In this document: positions 29,101 through 37,254 of the stretch, piece after piece
How positions within the stretch are numbered: the stretch's first letter is position 1
Layout of the letters: each line of letters starts with the position of its first letter
Source of the DNA: Tritrichomonas musculus
Lineage: Eukaryota > Parabasalia > Tritrichomonadida > Tritrichomonadidae
Direction: 5' to 3'
DNA: 64,000 nt
NCBI GenBank assembly: GCA_039105265.1
Contig: JAPFFF010000011.1
Coordinates: forward strand, 3,162,001-3,226,000
The notes under the pieces: model-generated
The model's database searches: none
Told to the model about the DNA's origin: nothing
Seen by the model: only the letters and a program-made list of their open reading frames with translations
Made by a program: the position numbers and the translations under genes

Positions 29101-29356
29101 AAAGAAAAGTTACTTAGATATCCTAGTTGATGAAAAAGGTAATGAAGGCTATCACATTAGATTAAAAGGCTTGCCCAGACAATGTATATTAAACAAAGCA
29201 AAAAGAATGGGTATTACAGTAGAGGAGTTATATGAAAGGATGTATCACGGAGAGGAAGTAGTTTTTAATTTATTAGATGGTTCCAATTGCTTCAGAAAGA
29301 GTAGTTCTTATCAACAAATTAATATTCCTGTGTTTGAACGAAGAATCAAATTCTAA
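26168..29356 (+). CDS. polB: Polinton A protein-primed family B DNA polymerase
   Basis: 1062 residues. The exonuclease domain shows YYSDFETNT (Exo I, Asp379), YFHNLKYDACFF (Exo II) and YYCKLDCIVL (Exo III). The polymerase domain shows motif A FDAVSLYPSAM (about 674), motif B KLLLNSIYGKS (about 825) and motif C YYTDTDSVH (about 919). Such polymerases replicate linear Polinton DNA from a protein primer at the inverted repeats. The first 370 residues are an extension with DNCLVYACIQSGVFTDEEI, which is conserved in Polinton B and vaguely like an OTU/papain-type Cys box; its role is unknown. The start gives the same N-terminal pattern as B. The gene lies head-to-head with the GIY-YIG gene, and its stop is 10 bp from the inverted repeat that opens the helicase cassette. 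Confidence 0.95.
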   Translation: MTYLFDISVDLYSTARTEARKEYKQRVKDVRDKRKFKKYLKEFMTKAKKEISFDIDIGDDEDKRLAFTETLRQLHKENKKNIVVKSESLGGEEYKWFTLSKARRLDSTIGHISGTIDLNDDCSDNNPWVGNVFIPAKYQLLFIKNRKRGKQTSFTINKEDNKGKLYEEEVEVDEDYRDNPEGGFFPYINLSDLDLSQYQIFKTVDKKNYKDNCLVYACIQSGVFTDEEINYLRFMVKTRLIPNNLIYDIAKQFKCHFVVRRIDEKYDERSQLQIKIDTRKRPWAKEFDRIVDLLLYKNHYMIYKPLNGVKPMAIFRKLFKEGKFREIKNCEMNILATNEYNSHLADYTDLEYDPELCCKLIDSSETKKEREWSRIYYSDFETNTTVSPHMPYLNITVYRTKELIHKMIFDGENIADRLLKSLENNSLIYFHNLKYDACFFINTPGWDVQITERSGTILQIVMTKYKKITTKQSKNITVIDKRLTFRNSYSIIPAALASFGKMFQLPVHKEVMAYKIYTERNINRKTVSALEFQLQYYLENQDKKPLTQIKQDWKQLIDNAKACGAYENLAIDIMKYAIYYCKLDCIVLMKGVEKFNRDLVEVFKQTKTKMLDVHNFISISSIGYYYAYKFGCFDGCYQLSGKPQNFIQRCVSGGRTMTANNEKQYIEERIQDFDAVSLYPSAMSIMSGVPKGVPEVIRLEASGTNRAGPSDMFTKELLDFDQFFIEINIKKIKCKADKPYKFGQIFSRNDQGSKIFNNNPINNYYIDKRAFMDLMEFYDFDYEFIRGYYFDKGFNNKINVFIEKLFNLRRIYQDANNPLQQTIKLLLNSIYGKSILKATTTETKCIPKHKAIKYIWKNYNYITEVIENKSIDNVYVKKVKPINSHFNLPHFGASVLSWSKHLMNRVMSTAEQNGIDIYYTDTDSVHVREIDVPRIAEVFKKKYGKELIGKKMTQFHCDFDSFNGAVGSVHSRKLIALGKKSYLDILVDEKGNEGYHIRLKGLPRQCILNKAKRMGITVEELYERMYHGEEVVFNLLDGSNCFRKSSSYQQINIPVFERRIKF

Positions 29357-29366
29357 AAATCTTTGC

Positions 29367-29462
29367 CTTATTTTTGGTTTCTCTAATGTTCCTTGTTCCT
29401 AGATGTTCCCGGATAAATCGTTTCCTAAAAAATGGAAGGGACAGATGACAGATGACAGATTT
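29367..29462 (+). repeat. Left inverted repeat of the helicase cassette
   Basis: Begins about CTTATTTTTGG and continues through GTTCCTTGTTCCTAGATG and CCCGGATAAAT to GGGACAGATGACAGATGACA. The outermost 20 bp are less well matched than the inner 70. Confidence 0.85.
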
Positions 29463-29513
29463 CATTTTATTTTTTCTTTATTAATTTTTTTCCTGTAATA
29501 CACATAAACAAAT

Positions 29514-31745
29514 ATGACAGAAACAAACTTGACAGTTTCTTGGGAATTAAATGAATACACATTAAAGCAAAGGATAGAGAACAACACAGTCAATCTCTAC
29601 AATTATCTTAAGCATGATGGAGGAAGTGGTTCAGCAGTCACAGGTAAAGCTCTTCTTAATAATAAGTGTTTGAACCTCTCCATAGTAGACTTAGATATCA
29701 ACAAAGAGCTAAAACAAGAAGAGAAAGAAGCAATACGTAAGACATTGATGAGTAAATTAAGTGACGAAGACATAGTTGTACAGACAGCAAGTGGAGGGTT
29801 GCATATTTATTGTAATACAGAAGAGTATTATGTTGAATCAAACCGAATGGTAAAATGTTATACTAGTTCAGAGTATGATGTAGATATCTTTTCCTCGGTA
29901 GATGTTAACAGCAGATCGCTTGTAGTATTGCCTGGAAGTAAAGTCAGAAAGAATGCTAAATCACCTATTACAACATATAAGTTCTTACAAGGGTCATTGG
30001 ATTCAAAAATAAGAAGGTCACTTGCAGATATCTTACACGACTTAGACATCAGTATAAAGATTAAACAGAGCCCAGAGATAGAAAAGATAATGCTTGATCA
30101 TGATGGAGAAACAATATCAGAGCAGTACGCATTAAATTTGATTGAAGGATTGACAGGAATAGAAGTACATAATGATGCTGGTGGAAGAAGAATAGAGGAT
30201 GAGGTTACATTATTTACGTTATTTCAAGCGTTAAATGCACTTCCAACAAATCTAATAGATGAAGCTTACTCTCATGTTCAAAATTACTGTAAACTTACTG
30301 ATGCTGCAGCTATCAATTTCGACAGAGCTAGAAGAAGATATGCCAGGTCTTGTACTTCAGCACATGTGTTAGAAAAGATTCTTCGTTGCTGGAATAATGA
30401 ATATTACACAAAAGTTATATCTCCAGTGGTTAGTCAAAACGAGATTATCATAAAAGATATAGACTTAAACGACTCGTTTACTATAAATGATATTAGACAG
30501 AAGGCAGAAAAACATAGATACACCACAAACAAAGATCTAGTAGAAGACTTATCAAGAGTATTAAGGTTTATAGATGATGGTAATGATACTTATGTTCTTA
30601 AGACTTATAACTCAATCAGCGGAACGTTCTATTTGAAGTTTGTAACTGATGCTTACATGGTGAAGACATTAAAGAGAATACAAATAGATGAGAAGGTTAA
30701 TGCTCATACATTGTTGATGAACCATCTTTCTAAATTCACAAGGCTTGGTGTAAAATTTAACAGCAAAGACAAGAATACGCTATCCCTCTTTCATGGTTAC
30801 AAGTATAAGGTGCAAGAAAAGGTAGATATAAACAAGATTAAGATGTTTCTTGATTTAATTCTTGAAGTGATATGCGATCATGAGAAAAGTATCTATGACT
30901 ATATATTGAACTGGATAGCATTCATTGTACAGAATCCAGGGGTCAAAACAGAAGTAGCTCTTGTACTAAAAGGCTTACAAGGAATCGGTAAGAATCGTTT
31001 TACAGATGTTTTAAGTGAGATGTTGAGTGGATATTCAGCTAAAAATATAACAGACATAAGTGAACTTACTGGACAGTTCAACAGTATTGTAGAAGGCAAA
31101 ATACTTATTGTGTTGAACGAACTAAAGAATTGTGGAGAAGACAGATTAGCTAACTTTAATGCACTTAAGTCTATCATCTCTGATAACAGCATACGTATAA
31201 ACGAGAAGTTAGTACCAAGACGTGATGCAGAGAATGTAGCCAATTTCATCTTTGTCAGCAATAACAGTTTTCCAGTAAAGATAGAGAACGGTGATAGACG
31301 ATATGTAGTACTTGCTTGTAATGGTAAGCATAAAGGTGATTATAACTATTTCCAACAATTGTATTCATCCCTTGATGAAGACTTTTATAACAATCTTCTT
31401 ACATTCTTCATGGAAAGAGATTTATCTAGTTTCCAGGTAAGAGAAATACCTATGACTGATGCAAAACAAGATTTAATAGACGCAAGTAAATCTCCTCTAG
31501 ATATATGGATATGTGAATATTATAATGCTCTTGTAGAGGGAATGAATTGCGATGAAGCATTAATGTGCAAACCAGCCGAGATGAAGAAAAGGACATTTCA
31601 GTTACAGTTGAAAGATAAGTGTGAACGTAAGAGAAAGAGAATAAATGGTAATCTTACTTGGTATTACACGTTAAAGCAAGAATGTAAAAGCATCTATCAG
31701 CAAACTCCTGATGAACGAATAGTAGAGTTCGAGGAAATGTTATAA
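29514..31745 (+). CDS. PrimPol-SF3 helicase (D5-like primase-helicase)
   Basis: 743 residues. The N-terminal archaeo-eukaryotic primase domain shows SIVDLDINKEL (metal-binding DxD, about residue 59), ASGGLHIYC (about 94) and YDVDIFSSVD followed by VVLPGSKV. The C-terminal superfamily 3 helicase shows Walker A KGLQGIGKNRF (about 485-496), Walker B KILIVLNELKN (about 528-538) and the sensor region FVSNNSFPVKIENGDRR with the arginine finger. The protein is expected to unwind and prime replication, as D5 does in large DNA viruses. Polintons with protein-primed polymerases usually lack such a gene, so it may serve the cassette or add a replication mode. It is codirectional with the polymerase gene. 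Confidence 0.9.
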   Translation: MTETNLTVSWELNEYTLKQRIENNTVNLYNYLKHDGGSGSAVTGKALLNNKCLNLSIVDLDINKELKQEEKEAIRKTLMSKLSDEDIVVQTASGGLHIYCNTEEYYVESNRMVKCYTSSEYDVDIFSSVDVNSRSLVVLPGSKVRKNAKSPITTYKFLQGSLDSKIRRSLADILHDLDISIKIKQSPEIEKIMLDHDGETISEQYALNLIEGLTGIEVHNDAGGRRIEDEVTLFTLFQALNALPTNLIDEAYSHVQNYCKLTDAAAINFDRARRRYARSCTSAHVLEKILRCWNNEYYTKVISPVVSQNEIIIKDIDLNDSFTINDIRQKAEKHRYTTNKDLVEDLSRVLRFIDDGNDTYVLKTYNSISGTFYLKFVTDAYMVKTLKRIQIDEKVNAHTLLMNHLSKFTRLGVKFNSKDKNTLSLFHGYKYKVQEKVDINKIKMFLDLILEVICDHEKSIYDYILNWIAFIVQNPGVKTEVALVLKGLQGIGKNRFTDVLSEMLSGYSAKNITDISELTGQFNSIVEGKILIVLNELKNCGEDRLANFNALKSIISDNSIRINEKLVPRRDAENVANFIFVSNNSFPVKIENGDRRYVVLACNGKHKGDYNYFQQLYSSLDEDFYNNLLTFFMERDLSSFQVREIPMTDAKQDLIDASKSPLDIWICEYYNALVEGMNCDEALMCKPAEMKKRTFQLQLKDKCERKRKRINGNLTWYYTLKQECKSIYQQTPDERIVEFEEML

Positions 31746-31767
31746 AAAAGATTTGTTATATTTTTGT

Positions 31768-31865
31768 CTCTCGTCTGTCATCTGTCATCTGTCCGCTCCA
31801 TTTTTCATGAACTGAATTATCCGGGAACATCTAGGAACAAGGAACACTAGCAAGACAAAAATAAG
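31768..31865 (-). repeat. Right inverted repeat of the helicase cassette
   Basis: Reads TCTGTCATCTGTCATCTGTC at its inner end and CATCTAGGAACAAGGAAC towards its outer end, the reverse complement of 29367-29462 with scattered differences. Confidence 0.85.
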
Positions 31866-31882
31866 ATGATAGTTTTTTGTTT

Positions 31883-32167
31883 TCATGCTTCTTTCTTCTC
31901 AGCAGTAACCATTTGAGCTTCGCGAGTGCTCGCAGCGAATTGAGCAATTTTCTTCAATTCCTCTAACTCTTGCTTCTTTCTTTGTCTATATTCTTTTTGT
32001 TGTTGTCGTCTGGCTTCAAGTCTTTCTTCAGGGGTATTATATTTACTCTTCCTGCCTCTTTTCGGAGTATCAACTATTTCTTTCAGATTCTCACTTGACT
32101 TCGATTTGGACAATTTCTTTATTACTTCTGTTTTCTTGAATTGGTTTAGGTCTATTTTACTCGTCAT
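31883..32167 (-). CDS. Small basic Polinton protein with AT-hook-like segment (94 aa)
   Basis: Counterpart of B's 96-residue protein (54591-54881). Both share LxxFKxTxxIKKLxKSKSxxNLK, then KRGRKxKY, a segment resembling an AT-hook, then an Arg/Gln/Lys-rich helix (EARRQQQKEYRQRKK) with a short coiled-coil-like tail. This looks like a small DNA-binding protein, perhaps a packaged DNA condenser or transcriptional regulator; the basic helix plus coil is reminiscent of bZIP proteins but without a clear leucine zipper. It is convergent with the helicase cassette and is followed on the same strand by the 174-residue gene. Confidence 0.6.
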   Translation of the reverse strand: MTSKIDLNQFKKTEVIKKLSKSKSSENLKEIVDTPKRGRKSKYNTPEERLEARRQQQKEYRQRKKQELEELKKIAQFAASTREAQMVTAEKKEA

Positions 32168-32196
32168 TTTGATAAAAATAAAAAAACAAATAATAA

Positions 32197-32721
32197 TTAC
32201 ATATTAACTGCATACTTAAGACACAGATGATATTTGTTAACTAGTTCATTATATTCTTTGTTATATACTTGTTTGAAGTCAGTACATACTTCTCCATTAT
32301 CATTTACTATCTTAATGGAATCTATCTTACGTATTGGATTAGCTTTCCCTGCACAACAACCTACATCCTCATCAAGACTTATTTCTACCACCTCCGCCTT
32401 AATAATTGTTTTAATTATATTAGATAAGGCAGTAACAGGGACAATTATACAATTCTTTGATATTAAGTTGGATAATAATGCTTTGTCCTGGTCTAACAAT
32501 ATTTTTGCATACGTTTCAAGTATCACGTACTTAACATCCTTTGCTTCTTCTTGATTCTCTTCTAATTCAACATTACGAGTGATAACAATTTCTTCTTTTC
32601 CATCATCCCTTTTGTTTATAATAATATTATTATTTATATTGCTTGTTGACTGTGCTGCTGCTTGAGGTTCTAATGAAACGTTCGCCTGCACACCTTGTGA
32701 TAAGGATCTTTTCTTAATCAT
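32197..32721 (-). CDS. Conserved Polinton protein of unknown function (174 aa)
   Basis: Same length as B's 55382-55906 protein and closely similar; a third, broken copy is in the relict fragment. Conserved parts: the N-terminal MIKKR, NVSLEP, STSNINNNIIINKRDDGKE; the central AxILLxQDKALLxNxISKxCIIVP; EDVGCCAxKxNPIRKID; and VYNKEYNELVNxYHxCLKY at the end. The middle is helical and the adjacent Cys-Cys may bind metal or form disulphides. No known fold was recognised. It belongs to the block of small minus-strand genes upstream of the capsid gene. Confidence 0.65.
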   Translation of the reverse strand: MIKKRSLSQGVQANVSLEPQAAAQSTSNINNNIIINKRDDGKEEIVITRNVELEENQEEAKDVKYVILETYAKILLDQDKALLSNLISKNCIIVPVTALSNIIKTIIKAEVVEISLDEDVGCCAGKANPIRKIDSIKIVNDNGEVCTDFKQVYNKEYNELVNKYHLCLKYAVNM

Positions 32722-32760
32722 TTTGTTTAAAAATAAAAAGTTGTTTTTTGCTAATACCTC

Positions 32761-33339
32761 TTATTCAACACCATATAACTTTTTGAAGTTTAAATAATGT
32801 ACCTTAACATATTTACCATTAGTATTCATCATTGAAACAAATTTTTGTCCTGTCTTATGTTCATTAATATGCATTTTCCTGATTCTAACACCATTATCAA
32901 AATAAAATATATTATCACAATAATAATATCCTTCAAAATGATGCTTTCCATAATCATTTACTACAATTGCATCATCTGGTAAGGTATCAACATATTCATA
33001 TTCAATATTATGTACGGAAGATTTATTTTTGCAATTTTCAGAAGCTGAACACCAACGTAAGTTTTCTATATGATTATTTGTAACATCTCCATCAATATGA
33101 TCTATTTGTGTTTTATTATTTGGATCATCATTTTGTATAAATTGAATTGCTATAATTCTATGTTTTCTGCAATTATTTTGATTCAAACAAAGTGTTATAT
33201 AGCCATCTTTATCATACCTTTCTTTAATGACATGATGATTATCCTTTCTTCTAATTGTAAATGGATATTGATTAAGTATTTCATACTTGTCTTCAAAACC
33301 AATAAGTGGAACGAATTCTATAGTTTGCCCTTCAGTCAT
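32761..33339 (-). CDS. HNH homing-type endonuclease (NUMOD4-like plus HNH), copy 1
   Basis: 192 residues. The N-terminal FVPLIGFEDKYEILNQYPFT resembles the NUMOD4 module. The HNH_3-type core reads KHRIIAIQFI, then QIDHIDGDVTNNHIENLRW and CSASENCKNK, with the usual His, Asp-His and Asn. A C-terminal extension ending in MHINEHKTGQKFVSM is shared with the second copy at 34322-34924. These enzymes make site-specific DNA breaks and spread by homing. This one is freestanding between structural genes, and no counterpart sits in the equivalent position of Polinton B. Confidence 0.88.
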   Translation of the reverse strand: MTEGQTIEFVPLIGFEDKYEILNQYPFTIRRKDNHHVIKERYDKDGYITLCLNQNNCRKHRIIAIQFIQNDDPNNKTQIDHIDGDVTNNHIENLRWCSASENCKNKSSVHNIEYEYVDTLPDDAIVVNDYGKHHFEGYYYCDNIFYFDNGVRIRKMHINEHKTGQKFVSMMNTNGKYVKVHYLNFKKLYGVE

Positions 33340-33369
33340 TTTGATAGAGATAAAAATATTAATTTATTT

Positions 33370-33798
33370 TCAGTAATGAATATTAGCTTGCTTAACATTA
33401 ATTGGTTTAAAGTATCCAATCCTTCCTTTATTTCTTTCATCCGCTCTACCTTGTATTTCTCCTAATTTCTCTGGTTTCTTTAAGTATGGAGGAAGAATAG
33501 GGGCTTTGGGTGCTTTATCTTTCTTTAAATAATACCCTCCATCTGTAATGCTAACAGGTGGTTCGTGTAATGGTCTTGTTTTATGTTGATTACTCTTTGG
33601 TGGTTTGACTGGTTTGTTTTCCATATACTTTGTTGGTGGTCTATTAATTCTTGGGTTAAACGTAACTGCGTAAGTATTGTCATTAGAAAATATGCCAAAG
33701 TGATTAAACTCTATTGTCTTCTCAGTCTTAGTTCCTTCATTAAACATTGTCCCCTCTGCTCCAACTGTTGTTGAATTGGGTTTTCCGTACTTATTCAT
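33370..33798 (-). CDS. Conserved proline-rich Polinton protein (142 aa)
   Basis: Counterpart of B's 56399-56833 protein. Shared segments are AEGTMFNE, FxHFGxFSNxNTYxVTFNPxINRPPT, EPPVSITDGGxY and LPxYLKKPEK. The sequence is short of helices and rich in Pro and Lys, with a beta-type central segment. A small virion-associated role is possible from its place beside the capsid gene, but no family was recognised. Confidence 0.6.
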   Translation of the reverse strand: MNKYGKPNSTTVGAEGTMFNEGTKTEKTIEFNHFGIFSNDNTYAVTFNPRINRPPTKYMENKPVKPPKSNQHKTRPLHEPPVSITDGGYYLKKDKAPKAPILPPYLKKPEKLGEIQGRADERNKGRIGYFKPINVKQANIHY

Positions 33799-33836
33799 TT
33801 CTTTTTCAAAAAAAATTGGTTGGTCGAGATTCCGAC

Positions 33837-34286
33837 TTACAGAACTAGCTCTTGATGGAGACCGATAAATAGTTCAGGTGTATTTAATTCATATTTCTTA
33901 CGTAATTCCTCTATCATTGTTTTAGTCTTTTTAGATGCTAATTCTATCGAGTAATTGTAATAACTGTATTCCTCATAATTTTGTTCCTTATTTGAACCAT
34001 TAACAAAGAATTCATTCATTTTATAATTAATTTTCCTTCTTGAGTTAGTATTTAATACTATGTGTTCTATATCATATTCCTTAATCTTGTCCGGATATAT
34101 CCTCCATACGTTCTTGTCCGCCTTAATTGATATGTAGATGACTTTTGCTAAATATTTATTTTTTGAAAGTTGAATTGGATATCGATCACAAAGGATAGCG
34201 AAATTACTTTCCTTAAAATCTTCTGGGTTATCAGCGAGAGAAATAACATTATTGATGTAATCATATACTTTATATTGGTCTTGCAT
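33837..34286 (-). CDS. Conserved Polinton protein of unknown function (149 aa)
   Basis: Counterpart of B's 55928-56374 protein. Both have VYDYxN near the start, FxILCDxYP, KVxYxSIKxxxxxxRxYPDKxKExDxxxI, NSRRKI and YYNYSIxxA, and end in LxLVL. Predicted as a mixed alpha/beta compact domain. In B it is adjacent to the 151-residue proline-rich protein and the 174-residue protein, but in A the three are separated by HNH genes. Function unknown. Confidence 0.6.
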   Translation of the reverse strand: MQDQYKVYDYINNVISLADNPEDFKESNFAILCDRYPIQLSKNKYLAKVIYISIKADKNVWRIYPDKIKEYDIEHIVLNTNSRRKINYKMNEFFVNGSNKEQNYEEYSYYNYSIELASKKTKTMIEELRKKYELNTPELFIGLHQELVL

Positions 34287-34321
34287 TTTGTAGAGAAATA
34301 AAAAATAATAATAAAATTTTT

Positions 34322-34924
34322 TTAGTCTAATCCGTATTGTTGTTTGAAAGTATGGATGTAGAATGTTGTTTGCTTATTATTTATATCTCTTGTCGCAATG
34401 AATTTTCTACCACTTTTAGCTGTATTAATGTGCATAACTCTATAAACATCATCAGTTATTCGTTCATAGAATATATCTTCATCATAATAGTAATAATACT
34501 TATTTTCAGCAAAATATCTTCTTTCATTCCTTAAATCATAGTGAGTAATAACAATTGCTTCGTCTGGTATATTGTCTATAAATTCATATGAAACTCCGTG
34601 TCTTCCTGAAGCATTTCTGTTATTTTCACTTGCTGACACCCAACGTAAGTTTGATAAATGATAATCTGTTCTGTCACGTGAAATATGATCAATGAAAGGC
34701 AAGTCATTTGGGTTTGGTATGAACTGTTTGGCTATAATCCTATGCTTTTGATATGGCTTTCCACTTAAATTTACCTGAACATATCCATTACTTTTGTTAA
34801 TACTTTCCTTCACGACATAATGATCTTTCTTTCTACGAATGGTGTAGGGGTACTGATTCAGTATTTCATATTCATTTTCAAAATCTTTGAGCGTAACAAA
34901 ATCTATAACTTGTTCTTCTGTCAT
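34322..34924 (-). CDS. HNH homing-type endonuclease, copy 2
   Basis: 200 residues, paralogous over its whole length to the 33-kb copy. The N-terminal FVTLKDFENEYEILNQYPYT is followed by KHRIIAKQFIPNP and the HNH core FIDHISRDRTDYHLSNLRW with VSASENNRNAS. The C-terminal half again has MHINTAKSGRKFIATRD. The two copies have diverged strongly, so the duplication is not recent or they arrived separately. It sits directly downstream of the capsid gene, and no equivalent is present in B. Confidence 0.88.
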   Translation of the reverse strand: MTEEQVIDFVTLKDFENEYEILNQYPYTIRRKKDHYVVKESINKSNGYVQVNLSGKPYQKHRIIAKQFIPNPNDLPFIDHISRDRTDYHLSNLRWVSASENNRNASGRHGVSYEFIDNIPDEAIVITHYDLRNERRYFAENKYYYYYDEDIFYERITDDVYRVMHINTAKSGRKFIATRDINNKQTTFYIHTFKQQYGLD

Positions 34925-34993
34925 TTTGTATTTATGTATAGTGATAATAAAAAAAATAAAATTAAATTAGAAAGACGCAATTATTTTTGTTAC

Positions 34994-36649
34994 TTAATCC
35001 CTTGAGGTCAGATCATAATTGCCCAAGCGAACTAAAGGTGGCATACCATTTGGCTGAACTAAGATAGATATAGATGAATCAAATAAGAGACATATTAAAG
35101 GTGGGGTTTGAGTAGCATTAGCATATGTTTTTGAACCAGTTTCTTGTGTTACATTTATTTCAAAATTAATAGGCGATAAAGAGGTTAATCCTTGTTGATA
35201 TGTATTATCAGTTTCTGTAGGTAATCCGATAAAGAAACTACTCCTATCATTTGGATAAGTTCCAGTTGATAATCCAAATATTGGTTTATTAGTAGTAGTA
35301 TCTCTATGACAATATGTTAAACTGCTTACCACTTCCTTATTAAAACCACTTTGTCCTCCATTCACGTTCATTGCGTTTTGACAATATTCTAAGAACTCTG
35401 GGTATTCATCTGTCGTGCCAAAAGGTTTTGCAGGAATGTTACCATAACCTCCACAGTTCAATTGAAATGATTTAAAGTTAGGATTCTTAAAGTATGTATG
35501 ATGAGTATGCTTTATAGGAAATAGACAAAATATCGAATCAACAAAACGTGGGGTAATGGTGCAAGTAGTCTTATCATTTGAATTAGTTAATTTATTAGTT
35601 GTCGTATATACTGATATCGTTTGAGTAGGAAATATTAGTGGATGAGTTGGATCAGCATACCTTTGAACAAGACTAGAGTAAATATTATCCTCAATACCAA
35701 AGCACGGTATAATAGATGAACATTCAGTGACTTTATATTCACTAACTATGAATGTTCTATCTTCTGCAGTAAGTTTTGTAAACTTTAATGTACCGGCTTT
35801 AGAAACTGAATCAACAACTCTTGTGTTATCTGACAAATCCGCATTATTGGTATACATTGTTACTGGTTCACCAATAGGAGTAAATTCATTTGTAATTTCA
35901 TCAAAAGCATATTTACAATAAATATTAGGTTTATATGCAAATGATTCTCCTGGACCCATAGGACAGCATACCATACCAGCACATGAAAAGAATAATCGGA
36001 GTTCAATTTTGCCTGCAAATGCTGGAAGGTATTTAATATTTGATAATGGTAAGAACCTTCTTAAATCAATCTTTAGGTGAATTTTATATGCTTTGTCTTT
36101 CCATCCTTCTGCCCAATCAACAATGAATCCTGTTCTACTTCCTGATCTACCATTCCATATATCTTTATGTCTAGCCTTTGAATATACATCTGCTCTCTTT
36201 GTTGTTTCATTCGCACAACATGCAGTTAGAAATGATTCTTCGCAACCAAAGTTCTGGGTATATATCGTTATTCCGTTAGCTACTATTTCATATTTCTCAA
36301 CTGCATCTCTAGCATCCTTGAAACCAAACCAAACTTTATTAAAATGATGTTCATGACCTGTTACTTTATTAATAGTTTTCCCTGTAGCTTCTTTAATCTT
36401 TACCTCCATGTCAGCTCTAATAAATCCATTATATATATCTGCTGTATTGTTTGTGTTAGGTGATATAATTGCACTTGTATATGAGCCTTGAGGTATTGGA
36501 GGCGATGGAGAATATGATGTTTGAGGACTAATTGTGTATTGCTTGTTGGTATCAGACAAGGCTATACAATTATCAACAATATCAAAATAGCTAGCAATTT
36601 GGGTACATGTTTCAGCTGACGTCCTTAGTTCAATTTCTGGATTTAACAT
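34994..36649 (-). CDS. MCP: Major capsid protein, double jelly-roll (Polinton A)
   Basis: About 551 residues from MLNPEIELRTSAETCTQIAS, the start that aligns with B's capsid protein (MLNKESYMKTSAEVCTQIAS). An upstream Met would add ten hydrophobic residues not found in B. It is closely similar to B's protein throughout, with SYSPSPPI, NTADIYNGFIRADM, VWFGFKDARDAVEKYEIVAN, QNFGCEESFLTACCANE, LRRFLPLSNIKYLPAFAGKI and a terminal PNGMPPLVRLGNYDLT. Composition and placement beside the packaging ATPase and small structural genes match Polinton double-jelly-roll capsid proteins, which form the hexons of the predicted icosahedral particle. Confidence 0.88.
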   Translation of the reverse strand: MLNPEIELRTSAETCTQIASYFDIVDNCIALSDTNKQYTISPQTSYSPSPPIPQGSYTSAIISPNTNNTADIYNGFIRADMEVKIKEATGKTINKVTGHEHHFNKVWFGFKDARDAVEKYEIVANGITIYTQNFGCEESFLTACCANETTKRADVYSKARHKDIWNGRSGSRTGFIVDWAEGWKDKAYKIHLKIDLRRFLPLSNIKYLPAFAGKIELRLFFSCAGMVCCPMGPGESFAYKPNIYCKYAFDEITNEFTPIGEPVTMYTNNADLSDNTRVVDSVSKAGTLKFTKLTAEDRTFIVSEYKVTECSSIIPCFGIEDNIYSSLVQRYADPTHPLIFPTQTISVYTTTNKLTNSNDKTTCTITPRFVDSIFCLFPIKHTHHTYFKNPNFKSFQLNCGGYGNIPAKPFGTTDEYPEFLEYCQNAMNVNGGQSGFNKEVVSSLTYCHRDTTTNKPIFGLSTGTYPNDRSSFFIGLPTETDNTYQQGLTSLSPINFEINVTQETGSKTYANATQTPPLICLLFDSSISILVQPNGMPPLVRLGNYDLTSRD

Positions 36650-36680
36650 ATTTTCTTTTGAGAAAAATAATAAAAGCAAA

Positions 36681-37223
36681 TTAAATCATATCAGAGAAAA
36701 TATTATTTCGTCTTCTACGAATAGGTTGAGGTGGGATTACTGGTATTGGTTCCTCTTCTGATTCGTCTTCTATTTGATTTGGTTCTTGGATGTATTGTGG
36801 CTGAGTAAACTGTGGATAATATGGTTTTCTCATTTGTTTTTGTATTACATCTTTTATCATTTTCTTCTGTTCTTTCTTAGCCCTTTCGTTTTTAAACTCT
36901 TCGCCTAATAGCTTTAATTGGTTTAGTATTTCTATATTTATTGTTGGGTCATATACTTGTTTTGGTTGTTCTTCAATTATTGGTTTTTTGGGTTTTGGTA
37001 TTTCCTCAGGTGGGTCGGAATTCTGACCAACAACTTTTTCTTCAATCGTTTCTGTTTTAGTTAATGGTTCAGGTGGTGGTTTTGTTAATGGTTGCTCTCT
37101 TCTTTTTACTATATATTTGTTTTCTTTTTTGGTAGGAAGTACATCCCAATCAGGGTCCTCACGACCATTAAGCCAGTTCTGTATTACTTGTAATCTTTTT
37201 GATCCTGTCAAATGCTTAGACAT
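36681..37223 (-). CDS. Conserved capsid-adjacent Polinton protein (180 aa)
   Basis: Counterpart of B's 58563-59114 protein. The N terminus MSKHLTGSKRL(Q/A)VI is nearly identical and is followed by WLNGRxDPDWxVLPTK. The middle is Pro/Glu/Lys-rich and disordered, then VYDPTxNxEILxQLKxLGEE begins a charged helix, and the end is basic with IxRRRNxIFxDMI. It lies directly upstream of the capsid gene on the same strand. A scaffold or minor virion role is possible; no family recognised. Confidence 0.6.
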   Translation of the reverse strand: MSKHLTGSKRLQVIQNWLNGREDPDWDVLPTKKENKYIVKRREQPLTKPPPEPLTKTETIEEKVVGQNSDPPEEIPKPKKPIIEEQPKQVYDPTINIEILNQLKLLGEEFKNERAKKEQKKMIKDVIQKQMRKPYYPQFTQPQYIQEPNQIEDESEEEPIPVIPPQPIRRRRNNIFSDMI

Positions 37224-37254
37224 TTAATTGATAAAAAAATCATTTTATTGAGTT

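Larger units (their letters stand above)
29367..31865. mobile_element. Inverted-repeat-flanked primase-helicase cassette inside Polinton A
   Basis: The primase-helicase gene is the only gene between two inverted repeats of about 96 bp (29367-29462 and 31768-31865). Both contain the block GTTCCTTGTTCCTAGATG, a CCCGGATAA segment and a doubled GACAGAT(GACAGAT). The outer edges fall within about 20 bp of the 3' ends of the neighbouring genes. No counterpart is visible in Polinton B. I infer a discrete cassette, possibly a nested mobile replicon without its own integrase. An alternative is a regulatory or replication-related inverted repeat. No clear target duplication was found. Confidence 0.65.
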
